Origin: Atherinomorus stipes
Lineage: Eukaryota; Chordata; Actinopteri; Atheriniformes; Atherinidae
Direction of reading: 5' to 3'
Length of the DNA: 64,000 nucleotides
Assembly: GCA_023101725.1 (NCBI GenBank)
Contig: JALJCO010012648.1
Location: forward strand, 62,001-126,000
The notes under the pieces are model-generated. The model was not told where the DNA came from. It ran no database searches and saw only the letters and a list, made by a program, of their open reading frames with translations. The translations under genes and the position numbers were made by a program. Shown piece by piece: positions 22,468 to 34,649 of the stretch. Numbering within the stretch: the first letter of the stretch is position 1; every line of letters begins with the position of its first letter.

Positions 22468-25400
22468 AGGTGAAAGTAAGCCGGAACAGCCCGGAACTGC
22501 GTTCCGGTAAGAAATGTTCGGACCTCTCCTACCGGAACGGAACCGGAACGCTACGCAAAGCAACTTTCAAGACTGGCGGGCTGACCATCGGGAGCACCGA
22601 GACGTTTTGCGGTCTGCCCGCCGAACTGGCTGCTCAGTGATTGCACACAGTCAGGTCGCGCTTAATATTTAAATAAACAATCCGTCATGCTGCTCATCAG
22701 GGCATCTACTGCACCCCGCTGGAGCTCACACAACGTAACAACGTTGGACAGAAACAAACACACCCTACTGTCTGTGACAACGTTGGACACGCGCACCTGC
22801 CCCCCTCCTTACCCTCCTCCCGCACCTTTGCAGATGCAGAGTGAGATCGAAAAGGCAAAAATAAAGCTGAGGAGTCTTATAAAGAAAGAAAAAAGCACAG
22901 GCCAGAGATGTTGCAAAGTTCTGGAAGATAACCGACATGTTTGTCAGTGAATGAGCAGGTGAGACAACAGATCATCCAGCACCACGAGCTTAATAAGTAG
23001 GAGCTGATGGATAAAACTAACTTGATAAAACAAAAGTTTGAAGTTGCAACAAAGAATATTACAAATTCTAGAAGATGGTTAACTACATAAAGCAATATAA
23101 TTAATGATATGAATGCTGAATTCTTTAGGCTGTATGATATTTTATTTAAAATCCCATTAAGATTAAAAACATTTGTTGTTATATGATATAGCCATTGCAT
23201 AAATAGTAAATTACTGAATCTGAATAGCTGGAATTATGGGTGACTTTTGAACTTTTCTTACAAAGATGGAAAAGGGAGCAGAGTCGGCCTGTAAGCAGCT
23301 GCAAGAGGACTGCAGTCAGCAGTGGTGGACAGCAGCAGTCAGGAATCAGACCAGGAACCTCCAGGTACAATTTAAGTACAAACTAAACATGCAGGTGATG
23401 CTTTTAGATTTATATTTTACTTATGATACTCAGTACGCAATTAACTTTACAGATGTAGATTATTTAAAGTGTTACTGTCATTCTGCAGAGGAACAACATA
23501 CACTGAGTGACTATGGGTGACACAGTAGTCTAATTTCTAACTAGTCTGGTACCTGTTAGATTAAAAATAGGATTAGTCTCAAGTTAAGGTGGACAATGGT
23601 TTAACCTATTTTATTTGATATGTGTGGGAAGTCCTTTGGCAAACAAATAAAAATGGAAGTGAGGAAACTCAACGTGTTCTTTCTCACAACAGAGAAAAAA
23701 CTTAAATGATGTTGAAGTTATCGTTCTGATGCTCTCTAAAATAAATGTAGCCTATAACTTGTCATCTATTACATGACGTGTCTGATATGTTACATTATGC
23801 TCTTATGAATGTGTACAAGACTGAAAAATCAGTCAGAATAGAGCACGCTCTTGGTATGATGCGAGCACGCAAAGCGCGTGAGCAAAAAAAAAAAAAAAAA
23901 AATCTAGTTGCACAGTTCCTGCAAGAATCTTATCTTCCTTTCACCACTGGGGATAAATAACTGGGATTTTCATATTCTAAACTAAATGTTTATCTAATGA
24001 TTAAAGTGGGTGCTGTGTGACTGTTATTGTTGACACAAAATGTTCACAAATGTCTATAAAGACGTATGTCAGGTAAACAGGTCCCCCTTCTAAAAGATAT
24101 TGCATCTCAATGGAACTTACTTGTGTAAATGAAAGTTAAATAATAAATACAGGTACTTTTATCAGTAAACTAATAACTTTCAGATATTTAAAGCATACTT
24201 AGAAGTGACATGGAAACTTCAGTTATTATTTCACATGGTAGAAAAATTAAATATTTCAATATTTACATCTTAAAAGACATTTTTTCGCCACAGACAGGAC
24301 CTCATTCACAAAGGGTTAGGGGTTAGGGGTCAAAACGTCACTTGCAGCAATGAATTGTGGGCAACATCCTTCTAAGTGTGTCTTGACGCTGCAATTGGGG
24401 CAGTGCGAACGTCCACCATGGAGAATTGGTTCCGGGACAGGGTCCTTATGGAAGGAGTTAGTTGTAGTGTAGTCATCACCGCTCCTACAGCCGATGGATC
24501 CACTCACAGACTAAAACATGTTTACTGTATGTCTGGAAGAATTTTGGCCACTGACAGCCACCGTCCATTCACAACTATTCAATATGATATGATCATATTG
24601 ATTCAGTGAGAAATGATTTAGTGTTTGGCCATTTTGCAAATTACCCCAATGCGATGAAGATGTAAGTCAGGTTTCAGTTGCATCGCATGCTTGTTTAACA
24701 AAACACCGTCACATTCTATACGTTGGCCTTTAACACGTCTATAAAATGTCAGGGAAACTGAAAGAATGTCACCGTACAGTTGCTTTTTCTGAGGGCAACA
24801 AGAGTTTTAATTTTCCTCTCCAGTAATCCAATGAGCAGTTCCCTTGAAACATGGTCTTTGTCTTCCAGACCTCAGCCTGACCTCCACCCTTCCTGTTAAA
24901 CACTGTTAATTACACTTTGAAAAAGCTTTATGATCTTGAAGCATCAATAATTTTCATATTCAAAGTGCCGGGCAGCCTCTGAGAGGAGCCGATGATTGCT
25001 GACTATTAGGATGAGCATGGAATATTATTATGACTGAAAAATCTGTTTCACCAGATGTTTTTTTTTTTTTTATCTTTAGATTTATGAGTTCTGATCAGCT
25101 CATGTTTTTACTCTCTTCACAAGATAGAATTTTAAGGCCATAAAACTTTCCCACTGTGTATACAGTCTAGCTGGTACTGGCTAAAATGGAAAAAAAATGT
25201 TCACGAGTCAGTGCTCAACATGAATCGATATCACATTTTAATTTGAAACCATCCCTTTCATTCATATTAAATCACCATAACAAAGCTACAATATCTTTAT
25301 TTTCTTGAGCTCAGACATTAAAATGAAAAATAATCTTTTCTGTGAACAAAAACAGACTGAACGACATTCTGGATGTTGAGCTGTAAAATGTTCAGATTAC

Positions 25401-25552
25401 AGTAAAACATTCTGGTTGTTAGAACAAAGAAAATGGAAACATCTCTCATTTTATTTCTTTAGCTTTCAGCTATTTGGAGCAGTTTTTTAATGCATATTTA
25501 AATGTTAAAAAACACAAAACAATGAACTCTCATTACGGCAGCAACAGGCATG
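22468..25552. other. Unassigned; hAT-like left end at its start
   Basis: AGAGGTGAAAGTAAGCCGGA at 22468 is followed by repeated CCGGAAC motifs, as in the left terminus of a common fish hAT. No right end was located. The remainder, including AT-rich 23000-25500, shows no recognised gene. A short GGGGTTAGGGGTTAGGGG (24314-24337 region) is too short to be telomeric. Confidence 0.35.
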
Positions 25553-26494
25553 GACGGATTTAGAGCTGCAACGATTGCTTAAATAATTTGAGTTATTCAA
25601 TCCATAAAATTATTCGAGGGAAATTAACTGCTTTGAGGATTAAAAAAAATTTCATCTTTTATTCTGTGGATCGTTTTTCTGTTACACAACCCGGGAAGAA
25701 CGTTAACGCAAGTGACGTTCCACCCGGACGGGTATTTCTGTGTTCATAACGTTTAGCTTAATGCTAATAACCTAACTAACATGGAGGAAGGAAAACTGTA
25801 TGGGACCCTACAAACTGGATGGAAAGAGAGAGAAAACACAGTACTCTCTCCACGGTTCGGTACGCACGTGATCCACAACATATTTTTCCAATTCTAACTT
25901 GAGTAACATATTAAATGTACTGGAAAAGGAGTTAACAGCTGTTGTGAGATGGGTCAAAAATAATAACATGATCTTAAATCTCTAAAACAAAGTCGATGCT
26001 TATTGGAAGCAAACAGCGTTTACATAAAATTCCTCCTTTCATCTTAAATATGGAAAGTTTTAAACTAGAGCAGGTTCAGCAGATGAGACTTCTGGGGGTC
26101 GCAGTATCATCATCTCTCATGGTCGCCTCATGTGGACCACATTATCAGTAAAATGGGCAAAGCTATTGCTGTAACAAGAAAATGCGCTTTGCTTCGTCAC
26201 TCAGGTGGTCCTGAAGCAGGTAGTTCAGTCGCTTGCGTTATCACAATTTGAATACTGCTCCATTATCTGGTCCGCCCAATGGCGTAATTTCACGGGGGAT
26301 AGGGGGGTTTTGACCCCCCCAATAATCAGAGCCAGGTGATATAACCCCCTAAAAAATAACACAACTCGGATTTAATAATAACATTACTGATCTTTTATGA
26401 ACATATTGTTAATTCTTTTTATTAGCTACAATATTTTCTAGCAAAACAACAGCACCTTTAATCATCTGGTATTGTAACGCACCCCCCTCCCTCT

Positions 26495-26596
<102 letters not shown>

Positions 26597-26767
26597 CCGT
26601 GTATTTGGTATTACCCATACCAGCCGCTTTCTATCTTATTGCTGTGTTTGATGGATGGAGGGAAACAGAAGACCAACAGTAATGTAAAGAAGAAAAGGTG
26701 GAGAGACGACATGATTCATTGATGATCGACATCAACCTTAATAAAAAAGAACTGATTGGCCAAAGAG

Positions 26768-26850
26768 GGTAAATACACGCACATGAGGGGTAAATACACG
26801 CACATGAGAGGTAAATACACGCACATGAGGGGTAAATACACGCACATGTG
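26768..26850. repeat. Tandem repeat, four units of about 20 bp
   Basis: Units of GGTAAATACACGCACATGAG, one variant, the last running into GTGCGTCTTC. The other hAT A copy has one unit. Confidence 0.9.
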
Positions 26851-27641
26851 CGTCTTCATCTGTGCACTCCATCAGCGCGGACAGAGCGCACGTCGGAAAA
26901 CACAGTAACCGCTTAAAAGCAGACACACACACTAGTGTTAGGCTTTTCTCTACCAGAGACCAGGATGTGGTCAGGTGTATTTTAGAAGAACTGAAGCTCC
27001 CCAAAGTTTATTTGGAATATTGATTTCATTATTGACTCTCTAACAAAGCCCACATGGTAGTTATCCCTGTTAGGCTGATGCTAAGACTGTTATTTCCCAG
27101 CTGTCTCTGAACGCAGCACAACTTCGAAGTTGCAAGTTTCACCGTTTTGATCGCCTTCCTTCCTCTCCTGGTCGCGTGCTCATGGATGTAAACTGGATCA
27201 GTACATGATCCATGCTGAAGTTTAGAAATGCAGAGCAAAAAGCTCCCAAAGTTGTTGTTTGGTTGTTTGTTTGTTTGTTTTTTTAATGCTGTGACGTTTC
27301 GGGCGTTCTTCACGATATTTCACTTTCATCCAGCCAGTACCGGTTCACCCAATACGCACACTACGCACGTTGCGAGGGCCCCGCAAACTCATAAAGGCCA
27401 CGTGAAGGGATAAAAAAAAAAAAAAAAAAAACAACGTGACGACGTCACTGCCCGGTCGCGCATGTGTCCCGCATTTCCAGCACATCAGGCTGGAGAGAAG
27501 TGAGAGATGAAGCGGAGTTAAAGGATATGAGAAAAGGAGAAGGAAAGAACATAAGAATGAACCGCAGGAACAGCAGTCAGGTAACTGTCTGCTCTCGGTG
27601 GGAGAATGAGAGGGATTCGTACAAGTTTGACCTAAATTAGC

Positions 27642-27657
27642 GGGGGGGGGGGGGGGG
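27642..27657. repeat. Poly-G tract, 16 G
   Basis: Corresponds to the C19 tract at 30812-30830 in the inverted hAT B copy 2, so the tract is ancestral to the family and varies in length. Confidence 0.9.
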
Positions 27658-27794
27658 TCTCCGGTCTCCCTGTGCATCTTGCTGGCTGCCAACAGTTGAA
27701 GTTACAACTGTGCTTACAAAACAATAAAAAAGTAAAGGATAAATACTGACTAAGATTTAAGTTCGTTAGCTTGGATTACCAGCAGGCAAATATA

Positions 27795-28322
27795 CAGTCG
27801 TCCTCAAAATTATTTATACCCTCCAATTAAAGAAAAAGGCTATATTCACAATAGTAATTCAAATATCAACAAACTAAGTAAACTAATAATGAATTTTTTA
27901 AAAATCATAAAATTATCATTAAGTGAAGGAAAATATTGATTTTGAATTATGGTTGAAAATATCATGTAGAACAAACAAACAAACAAAACTGTTGCAGACA
28001 CATCAGAGCACTTTTCTCATGAACAGTGGAGCAAAATACCTGTCAGCAGGTGTAGAAGTCTTTTTGAACATTACAGAAAACACCTGATGACAGTGATTGT
28101 CTCAGTGTCGCTCAACAACATTTTAGCTTCGGAGCCCCATCATGCTTGTTTACTTGTTTTATTTCTTGTGTGATTGTTTTTAATATTTCTGTCAAACCAC
28201 AATTAAAAATCAACATAATTTTCATAGAATTTTTATTTATCATTACTTTTGTCAATTTCAACTTATTTCACTTAATTTTTTCCTTCTTTAATTGGGGGGT
28301 ATGGATATTTTGAGGACAACTG
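27795..28322. mobile_element. Tc1/mariner-like MITE, copy b (in hAT B)
   Basis: Termini CAGTCGTCCTCAAAATTATT and TTTTGAGGACAACTG, flanked by TA (27793-27794, 28323-28324). The flanks (AGGCAAATA and GATGCAGATAT) match those of copy c, so insertion preceded amplification of hAT B. Confidence 0.88.
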
Positions 28323-30105
28323 TAGATGCAGATATTTTCTAAGAATATAAGAATTGAAATTCATAAAATATTCTGACAATGGTGCTAATATAATGATTTG
28401 TATGATAAATGATAATATAAATAATTTGCCTACATTTGAAGTATATGAAAGTAAAACAAGCACAACCAATTTGATGGAGATGAATTAATATTAGCCGTAT
28501 CCATATAACAGGTGCTGTGCTTAAGTTTTCTCCGACAAGCAGCAGCACAGACAGAGCAGGTTCATTTAGGACAGGAACAGATGCGCCAGCTTTATCATCC
28601 AGTGCAGGCACATCCACAGATGTGCAATATATATATTTATGTTTAAAGCACTGGGTGTCATGTGCAACTATTGAAAGTTTTTGCTGTTCCGTTAGGAGGG
28701 CCCCTTACCAGAATTTTCCTAGGGCCCCTTGAAGGTCCAAACCGGCTCTGCATCCAGCACCAGTCCTCACTATCTGGGATGCGCGTGATTTACTTCTGTG
28801 TGAATTTTAGAAATGCGACGTGACTTCACAGCGTTCAGTTGTCATATGATTATTTAGTTTATTAATTATAATAATTAATTAGTTATTATATCATGTGTCA
28901 GTAATCGGGAGGTTACCTGTTACAGGTGCATGAACACTCTGCACTTTAAGGTTGTTCATGCATTCTGAGCTTGTTTTAAAATTAAATGTATTAATTAATA
29001 TTAGATTATTGTAGCTACAGTGCATTTGATGCCACGTTACCATGTGTCTATTTCAGCACAAAGGGGGTCACTGGCCGTCATTCTCACACACCCCAAAAGA
29101 CATGTTGGCACTTGAAAATTTAGCCCTTTAAGATCCCATGATGTAAAGGACAGCTCAATGGATTATTATCATTATCGTGGAACCTTGTATCATATTTATA
29201 TATTTAATAAATGTTAAAAGATTAGTAATGCAAAACTCACAGTAACATATTTGTTCTAGAAGCTGTTTAATGCTCTTCTGCATTGATGTCTTTGATTTAT
29301 GTGTTTGACTTCATAGGAAAGTTTCACAGATTTTACAATTCAAGTTTTAATTGCATAAAAGTAAGAAACTACATCGGCCAGCAGTATGTATCATATATCT
29401 CTGTTCATTGTCCTGTAATGGGGCTGATTATAGTGGTGAAAAGTAAATAACTAAGTTTACTATTTATCCAAAAGGAAAAGGGAAAAGTATCACAATATAC
29501 TGTATCTCTTATACAGACACCAAATTACCCTGACTTGTTTTACGAATGCATATAATTAAATAACTAAATAAACAGGCAAAGAATCCGACCCCCCCAATGA
29601 TGGACCCAAAGTTACGCCCTTGGGTCCGCCGCAAATAAAACTGATGTAGCGAGGCTTCAGGTTGTCCAGAACAAACAGAGCCGGTTCAGACCTCCAACGG
29701 GCCCTAGGCAAAATTCTGGTAAGGGGCCCTCCTAACGGAACAGCAAAAACTTTCAATAGTTGCACATGACACCCAGTGCTTTAAACATAAATATATATAT
29801 ATTGCACATCTGTGGATGTGCCTGCATTGGATGATAAAGCTGGCTCCTCTGTTCCTGTCCTAGATGAACCTGCTCTGTCTGTACTGCTGCTTGTAGGAGA
29901 AAACTTAAACACAGCACCTGTTATATGGATACGGATAATATTAATTCATCTCCATCAAATTGGCTGTGCTTGTTTTACTTTCATATACTTCAAATGTAGG
30001 CAATTATTTATATTCTCATTTATCATACAAATGATTAATTTAGCACCATTGTCTGAGTATTTTGTGAATTTTAATTCTTATATTCTTATAAAATATCTGC
30101 ATCTA

Positions 30106-30672
30106 CAGTTGTCCTCAAAATATTCAGACCCTCCAGTTAAAGAAAAAAATCAGCTGTCACTGAAATACGTTGAAATTGACAAAAGTAATAATAAATAAAA
30201 ATTCTATGAAAATTGTTGATTTTTTAATTGTGGCTTGACAGAAATCTAAACCCCCCCCCCCCCCCCCCCCCCACACACACAAGAAATAAAACAAGTAAAC
30301 AAGCACAATGAGGCTCTGAAGCTAAAATGTTGTTGAGCGACACTTTGACACAATCACTGTAATCAGATGTTTTCTTCTAATGTTCAAAAAGACTTCTATA
30401 CCTGCTGACAGGTATTTTGCTCCACTGTTCATGGGAAAAGTGCTCTGATGTGTCTGGGATAGTTTTGTTTGTTTGTTTGTTTTAAATGATATTTTCAACC
30501 ATAATTCAAAATCAATATTTTCCTTCACTTAATTATAATTTTACTATTTTTCAAAGATTCATTATTAGTTTCTTTAGTTTGTTGTTATTTGAATTATACT
30601 ATTGTGAATATAGCCTTTCATTTATGTATGAATAATTATAATAATAAGTATGAATAATTTTGAGGACGACTG
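30106..30672. mobile_element. Tc1/mariner-like MITE, copy c (in hAT B copy 2)
   Basis: Termini CAGTTGTCCTCAAAATATTC and AATTTTGAGGACGACTG. Left TA intact (30104-30105), right TA changed to GA. It has acquired a C22 tract followed by (CA)n at 30251-30280 that copies a, b and d lack. Confidence 0.85.
30251..30272. repeat. Poly-C tract, 22 C
   Basis: Within MITE copy c; absent from the other three copies of that MITE in this window. Confidence 0.9.
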
Positions 30673-30811
30673 GACATTTGCCTGCTGGTTATCCAAGCAA
30701 ACAAAATTAAATCTTAGTCAATATTTATCCATTTAGTTTTTATTGTTTTGTAAGTACAGTTGTAACTTCAAAACCGAAACTAAACTGATAGCAGCCAGCA
30801 AACCGGGAGCG

Positions 30812-30830
30812 CCCCCCCCCCCCCCCCCCC
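30812..30830. repeat. Poly-C tract, 19 C
   Basis: Reverse-complement counterpart of the G16 tract in hAT B copy 1. Confidence 0.9.
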
Positions 30831-32334
30831 GCGGTAATTTAGGGCAAACTTGTACAAGTCCTTCCCATTCTCCCACCGAGAGCAGACAGTTACCTGACTG
30901 CTGTTCCTGCGGTTCATCCTCATGTTCTTTCCTTCTCATTTCCTCGTATCCTTTAACTCTGCTTCATCTCTCACTTCTCCTCTCCAGCCTGATGTGCTGG
31001 AAATGCGCGACGGGTGGTGACGTCGTCAGGGTTTTTTCTTTTACTTTTTTTTTTTTTATAAATCCCTTCACGGGGCCTTTATGAGTTTGCGGGGCCCTAC
31101 GCAACGTGCGTAGTGTGCGTATTGGGTGAACCGGTACTGAGAACAAAGCTGCCCGCCTAGTGCTTAAGTGTCCTTACTTTTTCAGTGTTCAACAAATGCA
31201 TCATACTTTATCTTGGCCTTTGCTCCAAGATAAATTGAATTATAATTTATATATTTTTTTAAAGGTCATTCTTAATGGTTTACCCACTTCAGTGTTTAAA
31301 AATATCAGATATGTAAAGCAGGTACACTCTCATCTACTCGGCAGGCATGTGGTGCTGATTTGGTTGTTGATCGGCCAAAAACTAATATGTTTAAAAAGTC
31401 TGTAATATTTAAATCATCAAAATTGTGGAATAGTTTGCCTAAAGAATTAAGAAATCCACAGAATTTACAAATGTTCAAACAAACACTGAAAGCTAGACTG
31501 CTCTAATGAGCACTATATATTTAATTTTTATTTGAATTTGCATGTTTTTATGGATCTCATGAATGATCATTTTGTCACTGTTTGTATTTTCTGTCTTGTT
31601 TCTTTCTTACAAATGATTATTGTGAATGTGTTTATCTTGTACTTTGTATTTGTACCTTGGTTTCTTTTAAATTGGGACCCCAGGAAGACTAGCGACCACT
31701 GTTGGTGGGAGCTAATGGAGATCTCCACAATAAACAAACAAACAAATAAACAACATAGAAATAAAAGTCTTCATCTGTATGATCCGGGGATTTGCCTGCG
31801 GTAACTTTCAACATAAAACACCCCCGCAGGTTTGCGGTCACTGAACTACATCAAACATTATATTACCAGTGATACCAGGTTAAAAGTCTATCAGAGGGTT
31901 TCAGTGGTTTTTATTTTCATAACAAGAAATCATTTTTTAAACTGCTGGGAGTTGGTTCAGCAGGTGCTGATCATCCTTTCTTGTTAATACATTTATATTG
32001 CAAGTGTTGTGGACTTGAACGTGTATTTAGGTCCTCTAATGAACAGCCAATTGTTTCCATTTCGGTAAAGCTCAGAATTAAATGTGCAGATGTGGAAGCA
32101 ACAATGACGTTTTTGGCAGAGAAGCATGGGGGGGCATCAGCGCTGTATTCAGGGCAAATTCTGCACTCTAGAACTCTAACAGCTACAACTTCAAGCTCTT
32201 ATAATCAACTTAAGCTGTTAAATTTAAATAACTTGCAAAATGTCTAATTTATCAGATTACCCTATTAAGTGTCAGAAGAATCACTGGATTACTCGATTAC
32301 AAAAATAAGCGATAGCTGCAGCCCTAGACATATT

Positions 32335-33167
32335 ACAGATTACAACAGTGTGATGGCATAAAAACAGAGTAAAATAAGAAACAACATATTAAAGCTTGGG
32401 TGGGCCCCACATGGGTCATTGTTAGAAAAAAACAGCAGTTCAGGTATCGCAATCAAGGTGAAACATCCTAATAAAGAAACAAGGTGCTGTTCCCTCTCAG
32501 AACCTGACTAGAAAGTCAGTATTGGTGGATCATCTGTGCAAATATTTCTGAGTAAAACCTGTTTGAATATGCAGTTATATAAATATCAAGATCATCTGAA
32601 ACCAAATCATTTAGATGCTGCAACTAACTATGAATGTAATTGTAAGAGGCGAGGCCATCCAAGCCTCTGATTTACCCGCTGGGGAAATAATTTTTCATTG
32701 ATATCAATTTTTATGTACTACTAACATGGTGCAGCATGCTTTGCTTATATTTGAATGTCAAAATCTTTATAAGCTAATAAAGATAAAATAAATATTACAC
32801 TAGACCTACTATTTTCTGCCATAGTCCCCAGCAGGTCTGTCACTCCTAATTAACTCGCCCTTTCTTATGCAAATCCATCCACGGAGGTGCCACCCAGAAC
32901 TGCCCCAACCAGTTTCTAATGCCCCTTTCACATCAGCACCTACTTAGCCCGCCCTCATCGGGCCGACACCACACTTCCCGAGTTTAGTTTGTTCACATTA
33001 CAACTGATGCGTCTTCAGCTCTGGTTTTCAGTGTGAGGTCATCATAGTGAAGCTGTGTGAAGTCATTTGTTTGCAACACAAGTATGTGCAACACACACTC
33101 ACTGAGCGACTAATTACAAACCAAAATATCTTGGCCACTCCTGAAATAAATAAAAAAAATTCACAGG
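32335..33167. other. Unassigned sequence
   Basis: No gene recognised. GCCCCTTTCACATCAGCACC at about 32922 resembles the end of a DNA transposon, but no partner end was found. Confidence 0.35.
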
Positions 33168-33169
33168 TA

Positions 33170-34411
33170 CCACCCAAAAAATTAGAATATCCTGAAAAAG
33201 TTCACGTATTTCCGTAATTCAACTTAAAAGGTGCAATTTACATATTTTATAGATAAATAATATGCAAATTAATATATTTCAAGCTTTTATTTGTTTGGAT
33301 GTTGCTGATTAGAAGTTGCAGCTTAAGAAAACCTCAAATTCAAAAACTCAAAAATTTTAATACTGTGAAAAGCTCCAGTATTGTAGCTCAGAGTGTCACA
33401 TTCTAATCAGGTAAGTATCCAAACACCTCCATAAGTACCCTGAGCCTTTAAAAAGTCTCTGTCTTGGTTTAGAAGAATTCACAATCATGGGGAAGATGCT
33501 GATCTGACAGTTGTGCAGAAAACCATCATTGACTCCCTGCACAAGGTGGAAAGACACAAAAAGTGATAGAAAAGAAGCTGGATGTTCTCAGAGTGTCTCA
33601 AAACACATTAATGGACAGTTAAGTGGAAGAAAACGGTGTAGAAGTCGGAGGGCTGACAGCAGCCTGGAGAAGATGGTCAGTGTTAAGTTTCCCAGTCTGT
33701 GATGACCTGGGGTCCATGTCAGCTGCTGGTGTTGGTCCTCTGAGCTTCATTAAGTCCAGCATAAATGCAGCCGTCTACCAGGACATGTTGGAGACCTTCA
33801 TGCTTGTTTCAGAGGACCAGCTGTATGAGGATGCAGACTTCATCTTCCAGCAGGACTTGGCACCTGCCCACACTGCCAAAACGACAAAATCCTGGTTCAA
33901 CAACCATGGATCACCATGCTGGATTGGCCCGCAAACTCACCTGACCTGAACCCCATTGAAAACATGTGGGACATCGTCAAGAGAAAGCTGAACGGGAAGA
34001 GAGCAAACAATAAAGAGCTCAAGGCTGTGATGGAAGCATGTTTTTTCTTCCATAACAGCTGAGATATGCCACAAGCTGGTAGCATCCATGCCACGCCGGG
34101 TTAAGGAGTCATTCATGCAAAAGGGCCCAAACCAAGTATTAAGTACAGATGCAAGATTTTATTTTAGGAGGCCTGATATTTTTGTTTTTAAAATCTTTTT
34201 ATTACTGATTTCATGCAATATTCTAATTTTTTGAGTTTTTGAATTTGAGGTTTTCTTAAGCTGCAAGTCCTAATCAGCAACATCCAAACAAAAAAGGCTT
34301 GGAATATATCGATTTGCACATTATTTATGTATACAATATGTAAATTGCACCTTTTAAGATAAATTACAGAAATAAATTATCTTTTTTAGGATATTCTAAT
34401 TTTTTGGGGAG
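33170..34411 (+). mobile_element. Tc1 element with long inverted repeats, internally deleted
   Basis: TA duplications (33168-33169, 34412-34413) flank inverted repeats of about 200 bp that begin C(C/T)(A/C)CCCAAAAAATTAGAATATCC. They continue through AAAAGGTGCAATTTACATAT and GATGTTGCTGATTAGAAGT. At 1242 bp it is shorter than the usual 1.6 kb because part of the transposase gene is missing. Confidence 0.92.
33511..34062 (+). pseudogene. Tc1 transposase, deleted and frameshifted
   Basis: The N-terminal helix-turn-helix part survives at about 33511-33675 (AGCSQSVSKHINGQLSGRK). It jumps directly to the mid-catalytic region at about 33676 (MSAAGVGPLSFIKSSINAAV), so roughly 90 residues including the first catalytic Asp are gone. 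DFIFQQDLAPAHTAK holds the second Asp. A one-base loss near 33908-33915 shifts the frame before WPANSPDLNPIENMWDIVKR, which holds the Glu, giving the DD34E spacing of Tc1. The product cannot be catalytic. Confidence 0.85.
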
Positions 34412-34427
34412 TACTCTGCACATATAT

Positions 34428-34648
34428 TTTTTTGCTTGTAATAAGCAAAAAAAAAATTCTGCCAATGGAACAAGTGAAATTTTCTTATAAGATTGCTTGA
34501 AATAAGATGCATTTAACTTAAAACAAGTTCTTATATCTCACTGAAATGTTTCTCTTTGAGGGGATTTTGTCTAATTTTGAGTGTGATGAGATATTTTGAC
34601 AAGAAATTGGAAAAATATACTTGGTAAGCTTTGAGTTTTTGCAGAGTG
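34428..34648. mobile_element. Right half of a TA-type MITE
   Basis: Matches the right half of 36568-37037 (TTTTTGCTTGTAATAAG, GGAACAAG, TTGAAATAAGATGCA, GAGTTTTTGCAG). The left half is missing. The Tc1 element lies immediately to its left, so insertion and later loss of the left half is possible. Confidence 0.65.
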
Positions 34649-34649
34649 T

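Larger units (their letters stand above)
27335..28750 (+). mobile_element. hAT B, copy 1, inside hAT A
   Basis: Perfect 8-bp duplications CATCCAGC (27327-27334, 28751-28758). The empty site TTTCATCCAGCACC is preserved in hAT A copy 2 near 54080. Termini are CAGTACCGGTTCACCC and, reverse-complemented, CAGAGCCGGTTTGGACC. It carries Tc1-like MITE copy b at the same internal place as in hAT B copy 2. No intact transposase; short Ser/Thr-rich and basic frames (27480-27640, 28517-28640) may be remnants. Confidence 0.92.
29676..31139 (-). mobile_element. hAT B, copy 2, inverted
   Basis: Perfect 8-bp duplications AGAACAAA (29668-29675, 31140-31147) within the LINE coding region. The sequence is the reverse complement of hAT B copy 1 with small indels, starting CAGAGCCGGTTCAGACC and ending GGGTGAACCGGTACTG. 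It contains MITE copy c. The two copies form inverted arms of about 1.4 kb separated by about 0.9 kb. Confidence 0.92.

Noticed and set aside
24314..24340. Telomere-like GGGGTTAGGGGTTAGGGG
   Set aside because: Only two to three degenerate units; likewise at about 52636. Too short for an interstitial telomere.
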